A program made the translations under genes and the position numbers. The notes under the pieces were generated by a model. The model did no database searches, had not been told where the DNA came from, and saw only the letters and a list, made by a program, of their open reading frames with translations. Positions 24,656-33,895 of a stretch of 64,000 nucleotides of DNA are shown here, piece by piece; position 1 is the first letter of the stretch; every line of letters starts with the position of its first letter. This DNA is from Desulfatitalea sp. BRH_c12 (GTDB lineage: Bacteria > Desulfobacterota > Desulfobacteria > Desulfobacterales > Desulfosarcinaceae): NCBI GenBank assembly GCA_000961655.1, contig LADR01000067.1, positions 62,001-126,000 of the forward strand, written 5' to 3'.

Positions 24656-26899
24656 ATGGACATTTATCATCAAAACAGGGAAACCATTCTGTCGGTGAAC
24701 CGGACAATGGCTGAATTGATCCAAGAGACCAGAACCGTTCTCGATGGAAAATCGTCTGCTTTCGATCATTGGACACATTCATGCGACACAATTGCCCGAC
24801 AACTGCTCGATCATGTCGTGCGGGTCGCCGTGGTGGGGGCCATCAAATCAGGAAAAAGCACCTTGGTGAACGCGCTGCTTAAAGAGGATCACCTCAAGCG
24901 CGGTGCGGGGGTGGTGACATCCATCGTCACGCGCATCCGCCAGGGCGATGCTTTGCGCGCGCGTCTGTTTTTTAAATCGTGGGATGAGGTAAATGCCGAA
25001 ATTCAGCAGGCGCTCGTTCTTTTTCCGACCGATGAGTGGCGTGCAGAGCATCAGGGATTCGATATCCGCCGCAGTCAGGATCGCCATGACCTGAAGAAGG
25101 CCTTGGAGACCTTGGATAAGGCGTTGCGCATCGCCCAGGATAGCCTCAATGCAAACAGTGTCCTGTTAACGTCGTACCTCAAAGGATACAAACAGGTTCT
25201 GGCTTACGTTTCGGCCGAAAACACAACGCGTGAATTCGATGGCGACGCCTTTGCCGAGCATCGTGCATTCGTGAGTGACGATGCATTGGCGGTCTATTTA
25301 AAAGATATCCAGCTCGAGGTCACCGGCGCTGTGCTGACAAGCAACATCGAAATGGCCGATTGCCAGGGAAGCGATTCTCCTAATCCGCTGCACCTGGCCA
25401 TGATCCAGGATTATCTGCTCAAGGCCCATTTGATTGTTTATGTGGTCAGCAGCCGAACCGGATTGCGGCAAGCCGACATTCGGTTTCTATCGATCATCAA
25501 GCGCATGGGCATCGCCGGCAACATGTTGTTTGTGTGCAACTGCGATTTTAACGAGCATGACAATCTGGAGGACCTTCAAGTTCTTGTTCAGCGAATCCGG
25601 GATGAGCTGTCGCTTATTGTCGAAACGCCCTGTCTATTCGCTCTTTCGGCCTTATTTAATCTGTTCAATGCGATCGAAGGCAAGTTGCCCGAAAAAGATC
25701 GCGACCGGCTTCTGCAATGGCGCAAATCCACCGATCTGGCATCGTTTTCCGACCAGGAAACAAAGCGCCTGCAATCGATGCTGACGCATAAACTCACGCG
25801 TGAACGCTCCGTATTGCTGTTGCAGAATCAACTCGAACGTATTGACGTCACGGCCGACGGCCTGCGACAATGGCTGCGCCTCAACCGCGACCTGCTGCGC
25901 AGGGATGCCGGAGACGCCAATCTCATTGCCGAACGGCTCCGTTCCCATCAGAGCCACATGAACCAGGTGCAATCCATGATTCATAATACCATGGACGGCG
26001 CGATACAGAAGCTCGGGCGGGATCTGAAAAAGGAAGTGGACCGTTTTTTTGATCCTTATAGCGGCACTCTGCTCAACAACGCTGTCGCCTTTGTACGCGA
26101 CTTCCGCATCGACTTGACCCGTTATCAGGAGCAGTTCGCCAATGCCGGTTTTACCCATATTCTTTACCTGGTCTTTCAGGAAATGAAACTGGCTGTGGAC
26201 AGCTACATGGCCGAAAAGGTCAATCCGGAGATCGTCGCTTTTGTCGGGCGCGAGGAAAAACTCCTGCGTGAAAGGCTGCAATTGGTCGCCGAACCTTTTG
26301 AAGCCATGGTGCGCGACGCTTTGGTGCAATACGAAGATGCCCTGTCGCAGTTCGGTTTGGCGCGCCATTCAGGCGATTGGACCCTGCGGATTGATCCGGA
26401 CCTGGAAGCCGTCAAACAGATGGTTGGGTTAACTTTGCCGCCGGCTGCCGCGGCGATGCGCTACTCGGCCCAGATCAAAACCCAGGCTGTTATGCGTCTC
26501 GGATTCTATTCCCTCGTGCGCGCCGTGCGTAAGCTGATGCGAAAATCGGTGGGCGCTGAAAAAGATGAAGAGATGCGGGCGCTCAAAGCCGGGATCCGCA
26601 AAATGAAAGAGGAGACCGAACGGTCGATCCTCTATCATTTCAAAGATTACCGTGAGAATATCAAATTCCAGTACATGCAGCGTCTGGCCGAGTTGGCCGG
26701 CAATGCCTTGTATGAAATCCTCACTGAGAGATTCGGCGCTTACGTCGGAGATGTCCGGGACCTGGTGGGTGCGGTGGCCGAACGGCGTAGCGACAAAGAG
26801 CGCGTGGACAGTGCCCTGGGCTCTATCGAACAAGCGGTTGCCACTCAGCAGGCCAAGCTGGAGACAGTGCGTCTGTCGGTTGGACCGTGTGCCCAGTGA
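24656..26899 (+). CDS. Large dynamin-like GTPase
   Basis: This protein has 747 residues. The P-loop GAIKSGKST is at 61-69; the G3 motif is a variant (MADCQGSDS) and the G4 region (VCNCDFNEHD) lacks NKxD. Long helical segments fill residues 390-740, with repeated heptads. Between them lies a moderately hydrophobic stretch (about 575-625) that may contact membrane. The architecture is of the bacterial dynamin-like group, paralogous in type to the gene at 113-1609 but longer and with weaker G4. No ribosome-binding site is obvious at the ATG (24656). An orphan ParA follows after 251 bp on the same strand. The role is unknown. Confidence 0.75.
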   Translation: MDIYHQNRETILSVNRTMAELIQETRTVLDGKSSAFDHWTHSCDTIARQLLDHVVRVAVVGAIKSGKSTLVNALLKEDHLKRGAGVVTSIVTRIRQGDALRARLFFKSWDEVNAEIQQALVLFPTDEWRAEHQGFDIRRSQDRHDLKKALETLDKALRIAQDSLNANSVLLTSYLKGYKQVLAYVSAENTTREFDGDAFAEHRAFVSDDALAVYLKDIQLEVTGAVLTSNIEMADCQGSDSPNPLHLAMIQDYLLKAHLIVYVVSSRTGLRQADIRFLSIIKRMGIAGNMLFVCNCDFNEHDNLEDLQVLVQRIRDELSLIVETPCLFALSALFNLFNAIEGKLPEKDRDRLLQWRKSTDLASFSDQETKRLQSMLTHKLTRERSVLLLQNQLERIDVTADGLRQWLRLNRDLLRRDAGDANLIAERLRSHQSHMNQVQSMIHNTMDGAIQKLGRDLKKEVDRFFDPYSGTLLNNAVAFVRDFRIDLTRYQEQFANAGFTHILYLVFQEMKLAVDSYMAEKVNPEIVAFVGREEKLLRERLQLVAEPFEAMVRDALVQYEDALSQFGLARHSGDWTLRIDPDLEAVKQMVGLTLPPAAAAMRYSAQIKTQAVMRLGFYSLVRAVRKLMRKSVGAEKDEEMRALKAGIRKMKEETERSILYHFKDYRENIKFQYMQRLAELAGNALYEILTERFGAYVGDVRDLVGAVAERRSDKERVDSALGSIEQAVATQQAKLETVRLSVGPCAQ

Positions 26900-27083
26900 T
26901 CCGCTGGCCCGTTGGCATCGGGGCTGCGGGCAGCCGACGAGGTGGACGATATGCCGTCTACAGAGTCATCCGGAAACGGGATGAAGGGACATCCCCTTAG
27001 AACAGCACCAATGGGCAAAATAGCCCTCGTGCAACCATTTGGTTGCGAGGCTGCTATGTTAGGAAACAAGCTGTGAATCACGT

Positions 27084-27120
27084 CCACGGGCAAACGGGCC
27101 CACGGGCAAACGGCCCACGG
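27084..27120. repeat. Short tandem repeat upstream of parA
   Basis: Two and a half copies of a 15-16 base unit CCCACGGGCAAACGG lie in tandem, 30 bases before the parA start. Its reverse complement (CCGTTTGCCCGTGGG) resembles the CCCGTTGG units on the other side of parA and the CCCGTTGG near 26909. Confidence 0.6.
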
Positions 27121-27150
27121 CTTTTCGAATTCAAGCAAGGAGGCGAATAG

Positions 27151-27972
27151 ATGCAGACCTGGACTGTTGCCGTTGCCAATGAAAAAGGAGGTGTCGGCAA
27201 GACTGTGACCGTGATCAACCTGGGAGCCGCCCTGTACCTGTGTAATCAAAAAGTTCTGGTTGTGGACATGGATCCGCAAGCCAATGCCACCAAAGGGCTC
27301 GGCGTGGAAGTACCCGAGAACGCGCCGACTGTGTACGACCTGCTGGACCCGCAAACACGTTTCGTTGCGCGCGATGCCATTTTGCCAACTGCCTGGGACG
27401 GACTGGATGTGCTGCCGTCGCATGTCGATTTGTCGGGTGCGGAGATTGAACTGGCGGACGTGGAAGGCCGCGAGAACCGGCTCAAGGAAGTTTTGACGGA
27501 TCTGTCCGGCGACTATGACTATATTCTACTTGATACGCCGCCCAGCCTTTCGCTGCTGACGATTAATGTTTTTTCTTACGCCCGGCACGTGTTGATCCCA
27601 TGTCAGACCCATCCGTATGCCTTCGCGGCCATGGAGGAATTGTGCGACACCATCGCGGCGGTCAAGGACGCCATCAATCCGGATATTTCCATCTTGGGCA
27701 TCCTGCCGACATTTTTTGATTCGCGGACACGGGTCAGTCAACGCATTCTGAACCTGATGCGCGAAGATGATCGTTACCGCGATTTGCTCTTCAAAACCAT
27801 CGTGCGCGCGAATACGGCCATTATCGAAAGCGCCGATGCACGGCGCCCGGTGGTCTTCTACCGGAAAAGCTGCTACGGCGCCATCGATTACAATCATGCA
27901 GCGGAAGAACTGATGGCAAGGGTTTTGTCGTCCCAGCCCGTTGGCCCGTTGGCCGTTGGGTCGGCCCATTAG
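27151..27972 (+). CDS. ParA/Soj-family ATPase, orphan
   Basis: This protein has 273 residues. The deviant Walker A motif KGGVGKT with signature Lys12 is at 12-18, the switch region VVDMDPQANATKGLG follows, and LLDTPPSLSLLT is the Walker B region. These are typical of ParA/Soj ATPases that bind DNA non-specifically and move cargo. No ParB or CheW-like partner is encoded nearby; the flanking genes are a dynamin-like GTPase and a YcaO protein. AAGGAGG lies eight bases before the ATG. The last eleven residues (PVGPLAVGSAH) are encoded by intergenic-type CCCGTTGG repeats, so the C-terminus has probably been extended by repeat growth. Confidence 0.88.
   Translation: MQTWTVAVANEKGGVGKTVTVINLGAALYLCNQKVLVVDMDPQANATKGLGVEVPENAPTVYDLLDPQTRFVARDAILPTAWDGLDVLPSHVDLSGAEIELADVEGRENRLKEVLTDLSGDYDYILLDTPPSLSLLTINVFSYARHVLIPCQTHPYAFAAMEELCDTIAAVKDAINPDISILGILPTFFDSRTRVSQRILNLMREDDRYRDLLFKTIVRANTAIIESADARRPVVFYRKSCYGAIDYNHAAEELMARVLSSQPVGPLAVGSAH
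27937..27960. repeat. CCCGTTGG tandem repeat in the 3' end of parA
   Basis: CCCGTTGG (27937-27944), CCCGTTGG (27945-27952) and CCGTTGGG (27953-27960), with further degenerate units to about 28016 (for example CCCGTTGGGTCG). The repeat encodes part of the ParA C-terminus. Confidence 0.65.
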
Positions 27973-28115
27973 GTCGATAGACCCGCTGACCCGTTATGCC
28001 CGTTGGGTCGCTCGCCGGTTTTTTGGGCGCTCACCCCGGTCGTTTGATGGTGGGCACGCGGTTGATGTGGACGTTCCACTCCGTCCATGTCGTCTCACAT
28101 CGTTCAAGTCAGTAT

Positions 28116-28229
28116 TCAACTTTCGGGTTCCAAACGCCGATGATGCGGGCGGGTGGTCCGCGCACACGCCATTTCGCTCAAGTACCACCCGCCCGGCTCA
28201 CCTCACTACGTGCCAATCCCGAAAGTTGA
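28116..28229. repeat. MITE-like palindromic element (dispersed repeat copy 3)
   Basis: The ends TCAACTTTCGGG (28116-28127) and CCCGAAAGTTGA (28218-28229) are perfect 12-bp inverted repeats. Inside, GGGCGGGTGGT (28147-28157) and ACCACCCGCCC (28184-28194) are perfect 11-bp inverted repeats. The 114-bp element has no coding capacity and sits in the gap after parA. Related pieces occur near 21204 and 13686. It could be a transposase-mobilised MITE, a REP-type element, or a structured terminator; no flanking target duplication is obvious. Confidence 0.75.
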
Positions 28230-28256
28230 GTCAGTAGTTATTCTGGGGCAACGATA

Positions 28257-29984
28257 TTAAAGAAGTTGCGCCAGATGTTCCCGTGCAAAGTCGATGCCGT
28301 TGTCCAGGCTTAGCGCCAATTGATAGTATTCGATCGCTTTGGCTGTGTCGCCCAGTGCACGGTAGTTGACTGCCAGATTGGCATAATCGATGGCCGAACT
28401 GGGATTCAACGCGATGACTCGCTTGAAAATGGCAATGGCCTGTTCGTAGGCTTTTTGTTTGAAGTGGCAAAAGCCTATCAAATTGAGTGTGTCGGTCCGT
28501 TCGGGATCGATCTTGTCCGCTTTGGTCAGAACCGCGAGCGCTTGTGCATAATGGGCCGTCTCTTTGTGGGCGATCCCAATGTAGGTATAAATCGCGGCCA
28601 GATCTTCGTCGGGCGGTTCAAGGTTCGAGGCCTGGTTCAAATGGGTAATGGCCTGCGCGTAGTCGCCCTGGTTTAAATAAACTTGCCCCAGATAGAAGTG
28701 GACATAGTATTTGCCGGGCATATCTTTGTTTATCTGGTGCAAGCGGGCCATGGCGGCATCGGCCGGGAAATTTTCCGCGATGATCTTGGCGCACATCATG
28801 CCCACGCTTGGACAGGCGGCCCTTTCGCGAAATTGGGTGCCCGGAATAATCGAGTAAAAGGCCGGTATGTCTAAAAGGGGATGGCGCACATCTACCAGAA
28901 AGACGTCCATATTACGGGCGGTCAAAGCGGCGATGCAACGCTCGACTTCGCTCCGGATATTGTTGTCGCTTAGATTGGGCAGCGCATTCAGGCTAACGCT
29001 GCGCCCCGGATGAACGATGTAACCGGCATCATCCGGCCGGCTGAACTTGGGCAGACCGCTGGCCACGTAATTTCCGCCGCTGTTGAAATCACCGGCCAAT
29101 TGGGCCACTTCGGTCAATGCGCGGCACAATGCTTTGGTGGCACTGGGCATGGTGCCGGCCGTCCATACGATTTCGCTCTTGTCGGGGAAAGTGGAAGGAT
29201 CCCAAGCCAACGCGCCGATGGTGGGAATGCCTGTGCCGAGAGTGAAGTCGGATAGATACAGGTGGATGCCGTTCGCCTGAAAGCGACCGATCAATTCGCG
29301 GGCGACCGGATCCTGGATCGAGTCATCTTCAATGCGCGACACCGGTATGCGATGCCGGCTGACCAGCGCCGACACATGACGCTCGACCACCTCGCAGATC
29401 CCCTGGCAAATGGCCTCTTCATTGCAATTACCGGCTGAGGCCCCGTTGAACTCGTTGATGCTCCAAAACCAGTCAAAGGGCACTCTGACAGTGCGCTCCT
29501 GTCCGAGTTGGTGAGACCAAGCCCACTGCAGGGGCAGTTCGGCAAAAATTTTGAGTGCGGCCGGTAAGTCATTGGATTGATCGGAGACTGATTGCGCAAT
29601 GGCATCCAAGCTGATGAGAGGGTCCTTGATTGCGCTCATCGGGGCGCGCACGAAGTTGGCAGCGTTGCGATAAAAGCTGAAAAGGCTGAACCGTTCGCCG
29701 AGTTCCATGACGGCGCTGGCCTGCGATTGGGCCGGGGTGGCGCCCTTGCCCATTTGTTTGTAATTACCGATGGCGGCCCGGGCATCGGGACCGCAAACGC
29801 TGAAATATACCGGAATACCGAGGCGCCCGTTGTCGACCCGCGTTATGTTATCAAGTAGTTTTAAGCCGGTATCCGACAGGCGTTGTTTAAAACGGGCGAC
29901 GGTCGCCTCGGGTGTCATGATCTTGTCCTGATCATGTTGGTATTTTTTAAAGGCGTCTTTCAGAATGATTGGCTGGGGCTGCAT
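28257..29984 (-). CDS. YcaO-domain protein with C-terminal TPR repeats
   Basis: This protein has 575 residues. The YcaO ATP-binding motif is visible as GKGATPAQSQASAVMELGER (79-98), with a second Glu set in NEEAICQGICEVVERH (188-203) and the conserved ENxCxx/ALTEVAQ part further on. YcaO proteins use ATP to activate peptide backbone amides (azoles, thioamides) or assist ribosomal protein S12 methylthiolation. From about 430 to the end are four tetratricopeptide repeats (for example YVHFYLGQVYLNQGDYAQAI), likely for binding the substrate or a partner. AAGGAG lies ten bases before the ATG at 29984. No azole dehydrogenase, TfuA or precursor peptide gene is seen nearby. Confidence 0.82.
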   Translation of the reverse strand: MQPQPIILKDAFKKYQHDQDKIMTPEATVARFKQRLSDTGLKLLDNITRVDNGRLGIPVYFSVCGPDARAAIGNYKQMGKGATPAQSQASAVMELGERFSLFSFYRNAANFVRAPMSAIKDPLISLDAIAQSVSDQSNDLPAALKIFAELPLQWAWSHQLGQERTVRVPFDWFWSINEFNGASAGNCNEEAICQGICEVVERHVSALVSRHRIPVSRIEDDSIQDPVARELIGRFQANGIHLYLSDFTLGTGIPTIGALAWDPSTFPDKSEIVWTAGTMPSATKALCRALTEVAQLAGDFNSGGNYVASGLPKFSRPDDAGYIVHPGRSVSLNALPNLSDNNIRSEVERCIAALTARNMDVFLVDVRHPLLDIPAFYSIIPGTQFRERAACPSVGMMCAKIIAENFPADAAMARLHQINKDMPGKYYVHFYLGQVYLNQGDYAQAITHLNQASNLEPPDEDLAAIYTYIGIAHKETAHYAQALAVLTKADKIDPERTDTLNLIGFCHFKQKAYEQAIAIFKRVIALNPSSAIDYANLAVNYRALGDTAKAIEYYQLALSLDNGIDFAREHLAQLL

Positions 29985-30293
29985 GATGGTCGTGCTCCTT
30001 GGTTCCTATGCTCCGCGTATCATCATGATACGCAATCAAATAGATACCACTCAAAGCGTATCTTTTTGATGAATGTTAATGATGAGAATGTCCTAGTGGA
30101 TTGTTGATTAGGGTATAAGCGCATCACCGCCCGGTTCCCCTGGTTAAATCCGAAGTTAGTCGGCAAACGCAAGGAATGTATCGGGATAGCTGTTTGAAAT
30201 CAACCCCATATTGATTTTTGGCCCCTAGTACGGTAGGAAAGAAGAATCTAATCACCTGAGCACACCCCATCACATTCAACGTAAGGACCTTCG
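29985..30293. other. Divergent intergenic region between YcaO and hisB
   Basis: These 309 bases carry promoters for two divergent genes, the palindrome at 30015-30033, and a related half-site GCGTATC near 30056. No RNA gene or short precursor peptide for YcaO is recognised here. Confidence 0.5.
30015..30033. promoter_or_regulatory. Perfect palindrome upstream of the YcaO gene
   Basis: GCGTATCA-TCA-TGATACGC is an 8+3+8 perfect inverted repeat, 31 bases upstream of the YcaO start codon, the size of a dimeric repressor site. A partial GCGTATC lies 40 bases further. The binding protein is unknown. Confidence 0.5.
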
Positions 30294-30881
30294 ATGAATC
30301 GTTCCGCCGAAATAGAACGAAAGACCAATGAGACGCAAATTCGGGTGAAACTGGACCTGGACGGTAGTGGCCAATATGATGTTTCCTCGGGTATGGGCTT
30401 TTTCGATCACATGCTGACACTGATGAGCGTGCATGGTCTGGTGGATCTGACCGTCCAGGCGGAAGGCGATCTTCAGGTGGACTGGCATCACACGGTTGAG
30501 GACGTCGGGTTGGTTCTGGGCGAAGCGCTGAGCCGTTCTTTGGGGGATCGCAAGGGCATCTGCCGCTACGGGTATGCGGTCATTCCGATGGACGATGCTT
30601 TGGCGCAAGTGGCCGTCGATATGTCCAATCGGCCCTATCTAAAACTCAGACTGCCTGCATCCTTGCCGCGACAGAACGATTTAGACGCTTCTCTGGCCCA
30701 GGAGTTTTTTCGTGCGCTGGCATTCAAGGGCGGGATGAACCTGCACATCCATGTCCCCTACGGAGACAACTGGCATCACATCATTGAAGCCGTTTTCAAA
30801 GGCGTTGGACGTGCGCTACGCCAAGCTGTCGGTTTAGATCAGCGTGCAACCGGAATCCCTTCATCAAAGGGCAGCCTTTAA
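30294..30881 (+). CDS. hisB: Imidazoleglycerol-phosphate dehydratase
   Basis: This 195-residue protein has the monofunctional IGPD length. It dehydrates imidazoleglycerol phosphate in histidine synthesis. Metal-binding motifs: GFFDHML, DWHHTVEDVG and WHHIIEAVFKGVGRAL. The ATG at 30294 has AAGGAC seven bases upstream. No other his gene lies in the window, so the pathway is dispersed or this gene is separate from a his operon. Confidence 0.95.
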   Translation: MNRSAEIERKTNETQIRVKLDLDGSGQYDVSSGMGFFDHMLTLMSVHGLVDLTVQAEGDLQVDWHHTVEDVGLVLGEALSRSLGDRKGICRYGYAVIPMDDALAQVAVDMSNRPYLKLRLPASLPRQNDLDASLAQEFFRALAFKGGMNLHIHVPYGDNWHHIIEAVFKGVGRALRQAVGLDQRATGIPSSKGSL

Positions 30882-31056
30882 TTCCTTTGTTGTTTCGACA
30901 GACGTTGCGGATCAGACTCTCATTGACCTCTCCATTGGTTTGGACCATTGAGGCTTAGGCGTTTTCCCACTGGCACTGGAAAATGGACCCATTTTATTGG
31001 GTAAAAACATTATCCGAAACGGGTACGAAGAACGTGCCTCATAGAGGAAGGCCACG

Positions 31057-31818
31057 ATGGCAAAACCGATAAAATACATGTGTGTGCTGCTTAAAATGGT
31101 GCACCTGACTGGCCGACCGGACCGTTTCAGGCTCCTTCGCCATTTCTCGCAAACAATCGCCATTTTATCCCTTTTCGGGGGCCAACCCGGTTTCATATAT
31201 AATGCGCATGCGGAGGCGCCGCTTGAACGCAAGCAATCCATGGCCAGCCTGGAACGCGTTCTGCTGTTGCCCAGTCTGAATATGAGCGCCATATATGGCG
31301 AGAACAACGGCTTGCAAGGACCTTTGTCCGGCAAAGTATTCGTCACCGGAGCAGTTTCTCAGAATGCCACCGAATTTCTCGATACCGCATTGCGGCAAAA
31401 AATCAAACAATTGTGGGCTGTGAACCTGGTCGATCCGATGGTTGACGATATCACGTCGCTGATCGGCGTGGTGCCGGTGGAAGGATCGCGTGGCGAACGC
31501 ATTGCGGCCATTCAACAGGTCGGCCGGGCAAGGGGGGCCGAGGCTGTTTTTTGTGCGTATGTGTATGCCTTTCGCGAACGTGTCGGCACAGCCTACGGGG
31601 TTGATGCACCCGCCATGGTCTCGATCGAGTTAAATCTGGTCAGCGTCGCGAGCGGGGCTTTGTTGTACCAGCACAGCTTTACGGAAACTCAAAAAGCCTT
31701 GAATGAGGACGTACTGCGGATCGATCAATTCCTGAAGCGCAAAGGGCGCTGGATCACCGCCGAAGAAATGGCGGAACGGGCACTCGAAGAGCTGTTGAAA
31801 CAGCAGGATGGTAAATAA
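31057..31818 (+). CDS. Secreted protein of unknown function
   Basis: This protein has 253 residues. An N-terminal hydrophobic stretch (about 28-50, QTIAILSLFGGQPGFIYNAHA) with a basic lead suggests a long signal peptide cleaved after AHA or AEA. The mature part has mixed alpha/beta character and ends in a charged helix (ITAEEMAERALEELLKQ). Regions such as AARGAEAVFCAYVYAFRERVG look like those of periplasmic proteins of the penicillin-binding-activator/CsgG-like type, but I cannot assign a family. AGGAAGG lies upstream of the ATG. It stands alone between hisB and dnaG. Confidence 0.6.
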   Translation: MAKPIKYMCVLLKMVHLTGRPDRFRLLRHFSQTIAILSLFGGQPGFIYNAHAEAPLERKQSMASLERVLLLPSLNMSAIYGENNGLQGPLSGKVFVTGAVSQNATEFLDTALRQKIKQLWAVNLVDPMVDDITSLIGVVPVEGSRGERIAAIQQVGRARGAEAVFCAYVYAFRERVGTAYGVDAPAMVSIELNLVSVASGALLYQHSFTETQKALNEDVLRIDQFLKRKGRWITAEEMAERALEELLKQQDGK

Positions 31819-31892
31819 CGCCAAACAATCGAATAAGGCGTGCATATCGAAAAAACGTGGTTAAAATGGATGTCTATGCATCTGATAATGGA

Positions 31893-31921
31893 TTGACACC
31901 ACTTCGTATTTGATGTAATTT
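31893..31921 (+). promoter_or_regulatory. Sigma70-type promoter for dnaG-rpoD
   Basis: TTGACA (31893-31898), 17 bases, then TAATTT (31916-31921). It lies about 170 bases upstream of the dnaG start and is the best promoter match in this gap. Confidence 0.7.
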
Positions 31922-32090
31922 TGTAAATTTTAAAACGAGGTACGCATAAGTATGGTGGCAATGAAATCCCCATCCGGCATGAAAAAAGCTCTCCCGATCG
32001 GCACCCTGGTTTTTCAACAATGGCATCCGGCGGTGTGAAACCCGGCGACACGACTGTAAGGCCGATCTGCATGATGGAGGGCACTCTTTT

Positions 32091-33875
32091 TTGGCACATT
32101 CAATCCCAGATGACACGATCCGTCGAATCAAGAACGCGGCCAACATTGTCGATATCGTTTCCGAGCACGTGGTGCTTAAAAAAGCCGGCCGTAACCACCT
32201 GGGACTTTGCCCTTTTCACGTCGAAAAAACGCCATCGTTTACAGTCAACGCCGAAAAACAGATCTTTTACTGTTTCGGGTGCCATACCGGTGGCAATATC
32301 TTCAGTTTTGTCATGCAGAAAGAAGGGGTTTCATTTCCCGACGCCGTGCGTGCAATCGCCGGGCGGTACGGCATTGATGTGCCGGCGCGGCATCTGACGG
32401 CTGCACAGAAAGAGCAGCTTTCAGATAACGAGCGGCTTTGTCGTATCAACGAGGAGGCCATGCGCTATTACCAGCGCATGCTGCTTGACGCGCGGCATGG
32501 CCAAAAGGCCATGAATTACTTGTTGGGACGCGGCATGACGCGCGAGGTTATCGAGGGGTATCAACTCGGCTTCGCACCCGCGCGCTGGGATGGGTTGTTG
32601 CGTCACTGCCAGGATAAAAAGATTTCTGCCGAATGGCTGGTGAAGGCCGGCTTGGTCATTCCGCGAAAGGAAGGCAATGGTCATTACGACCGCTTCCGTG
32701 ATCGCGTGCTCTTTCCCATTGCGAATTTGAGTCAGCAGGTGATCGGATTTGGCGGGCGTGTCATGGGCGACGATTTGCCTAAGTACCTGAACTCGCCCGA
32801 GACGCCGGTTTACAATAAACGCAGATGCCTGTACGGCATTCACAAAGCCAATCGCCCCGCGCGTGCGGCTGGCAGGGTGTATGTGGTCGAGGGCTATTTC
32901 GACGTTCTGGCCATGCATCTGCACGGTTTAGACAACACTGTGGCAACGCTGGGCACCGCCTTGACGCCCGATCATGTGCAATTGCTCAAGGGGATGGTGG
33001 GCCAGGCGGGCCAGGTTTACCTGGTGTTCGATTCAGACCAGGCCGGTATCAAGGCCGCTCAGCGAAGCGTGACGGTTTTCGAGCAGGGTTTTTTGGATGC
33101 GCGCATCCTGGTGTTGAAGAGCGGTCACGATCCGGATACTTTTTTGCGCGAATTCGGCCCTGATGATTTTTTGAAATCAGCCGATAAAGCTTTGGGGATG
33201 ATCCCGTTCATCATCGATGCGGCAATCACCACCCATGGGTTGACCTTGCAAGGAAAAGTCAAGGTGGTTTCCGAGGTGCAGGACGCCTTGGTGGCTGTTC
33301 AGGACAGCGTGGCACGCACGCTGTACATCAAGGAGTTGTCCGAAAGGCTTCAGATTGATGAAAGCGCTATTTTGGACAAGATGCGCCACGTATCGGGGCA
33401 ACACCAGAGGCAAGCGCCCAGCGCGGCAGGACCCGCAGTTGTGTTCGCACCCGCGGACGGACGCCGGTTGGAGCAGCAGATAGTGGCCATGATGTTGTGT
33501 TACCCATTAATGATTCCGGAGATTGTCGGACGCAACTTGACAGAGTGTTTTGAGGATCTGAACCTAAAAGAAATCGCAAAAATGATAGTCGAACGGGGCG
33601 CCGGCGAACAGGAAAGTGCCGCCGATATCGTTTCCTTGGTCGACGATCCTGCTTACCGCAATTTGGTGGCGCAATTGGCGGTAAGCGATTGTCACTGGGA
33701 CCGTCAGGGGTGTGAACGCATTCTGGCACAATTTGAGATGCGAAATCAACGCCGCGGCAGAGAGGATTTGCAGCGCCAGATCGAAGAGGCTGAAAAAAAT
33801 AATGATATCGATTTGCTTTCCAGATTGTTAAAAACAAAACAACGACAGGCGGGCAAAGGACTGATCAACTTGTAG
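32091..33875 (+). CDS. dnaG: DNA primase
   Basis: This 594-residue primase makes RNA primers for DNA replication. The CHC2 zinc finger (Cys40, His43, Cys61, Cys64), the TOPRIM core with [12 protein letters not shown] and VFDSDQAG, and a C-terminal DnaB-interacting region are in the usual order. The start is TTG at 32091 with GGAGG about ten bases upstream; no in-frame ATG lies at the homology start. It is 20 bp upstream of rpoD, the conserved macromolecular-synthesis pairing. Confidence 0.93.
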   Translation: MAHSIPDDTIRRIKNAANIVDIVSEHVVLKKAGRNHLGLCPFHVEKTPSFTVNAEKQIFYCFGCHTGGNIFSFVMQKEGVSFPDAVRAIAGRYGIDVPARHLTAAQKEQLSDNERLCRINEEAMRYYQRMLLDARHGQKAMNYLLGRGMTREVIEGYQLGFAPARWDGLLRHCQDKKISAEWLVKAGLVIPRKEGNGHYDRFRDRVLFPIANLSQQVIGFGGRVMGDDLPKYLNSPETPVYNKRRCLYGIHKANRPARAAGRVYVVEGYFDVLAMHLHGLDNTVATLGTALTPDHVQLLKGMVGQAGQVYLVFDSDQAGIKAAQRSVTVFEQGFLDARILVLKSGHDPDTFLREFGPDDFLKSADKALGMIPFIIDAAITTHGLTLQGKVKVVSEVQDALVAVQDSVARTLYIKELSERLQIDESAILDKMRHVSGQHQRQAPSAAGPAVVFAPADGRRLEQQIVAMMLCYPLMIPEIVGRNLTECFEDLNLKEIAKMIVERGAGEQESAADIVSLVDDPAYRNLVAQLAVSDCHWDRQGCERILAQFEMRNQRRGREDLQRQIEEAEKNNDIDLLSRLLKTKQRQAGKGLINL

Positions 33876-33895
33876 GGCGCAGGAGGCTCATTCCA

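Noticed and set aside
27084-27120. CRISPR array
   Set aside because: The repeat units are directly adjacent with no unique spacers, there are fewer than three full units and no cas gene is near.
27084-28016. parS centromere for the ParA protein
   Set aside because: The canonical parS palindrome (TGTTTCACGTGAAACA type) is not present and there is no parB; the repeats are GC-rich and unrelated.
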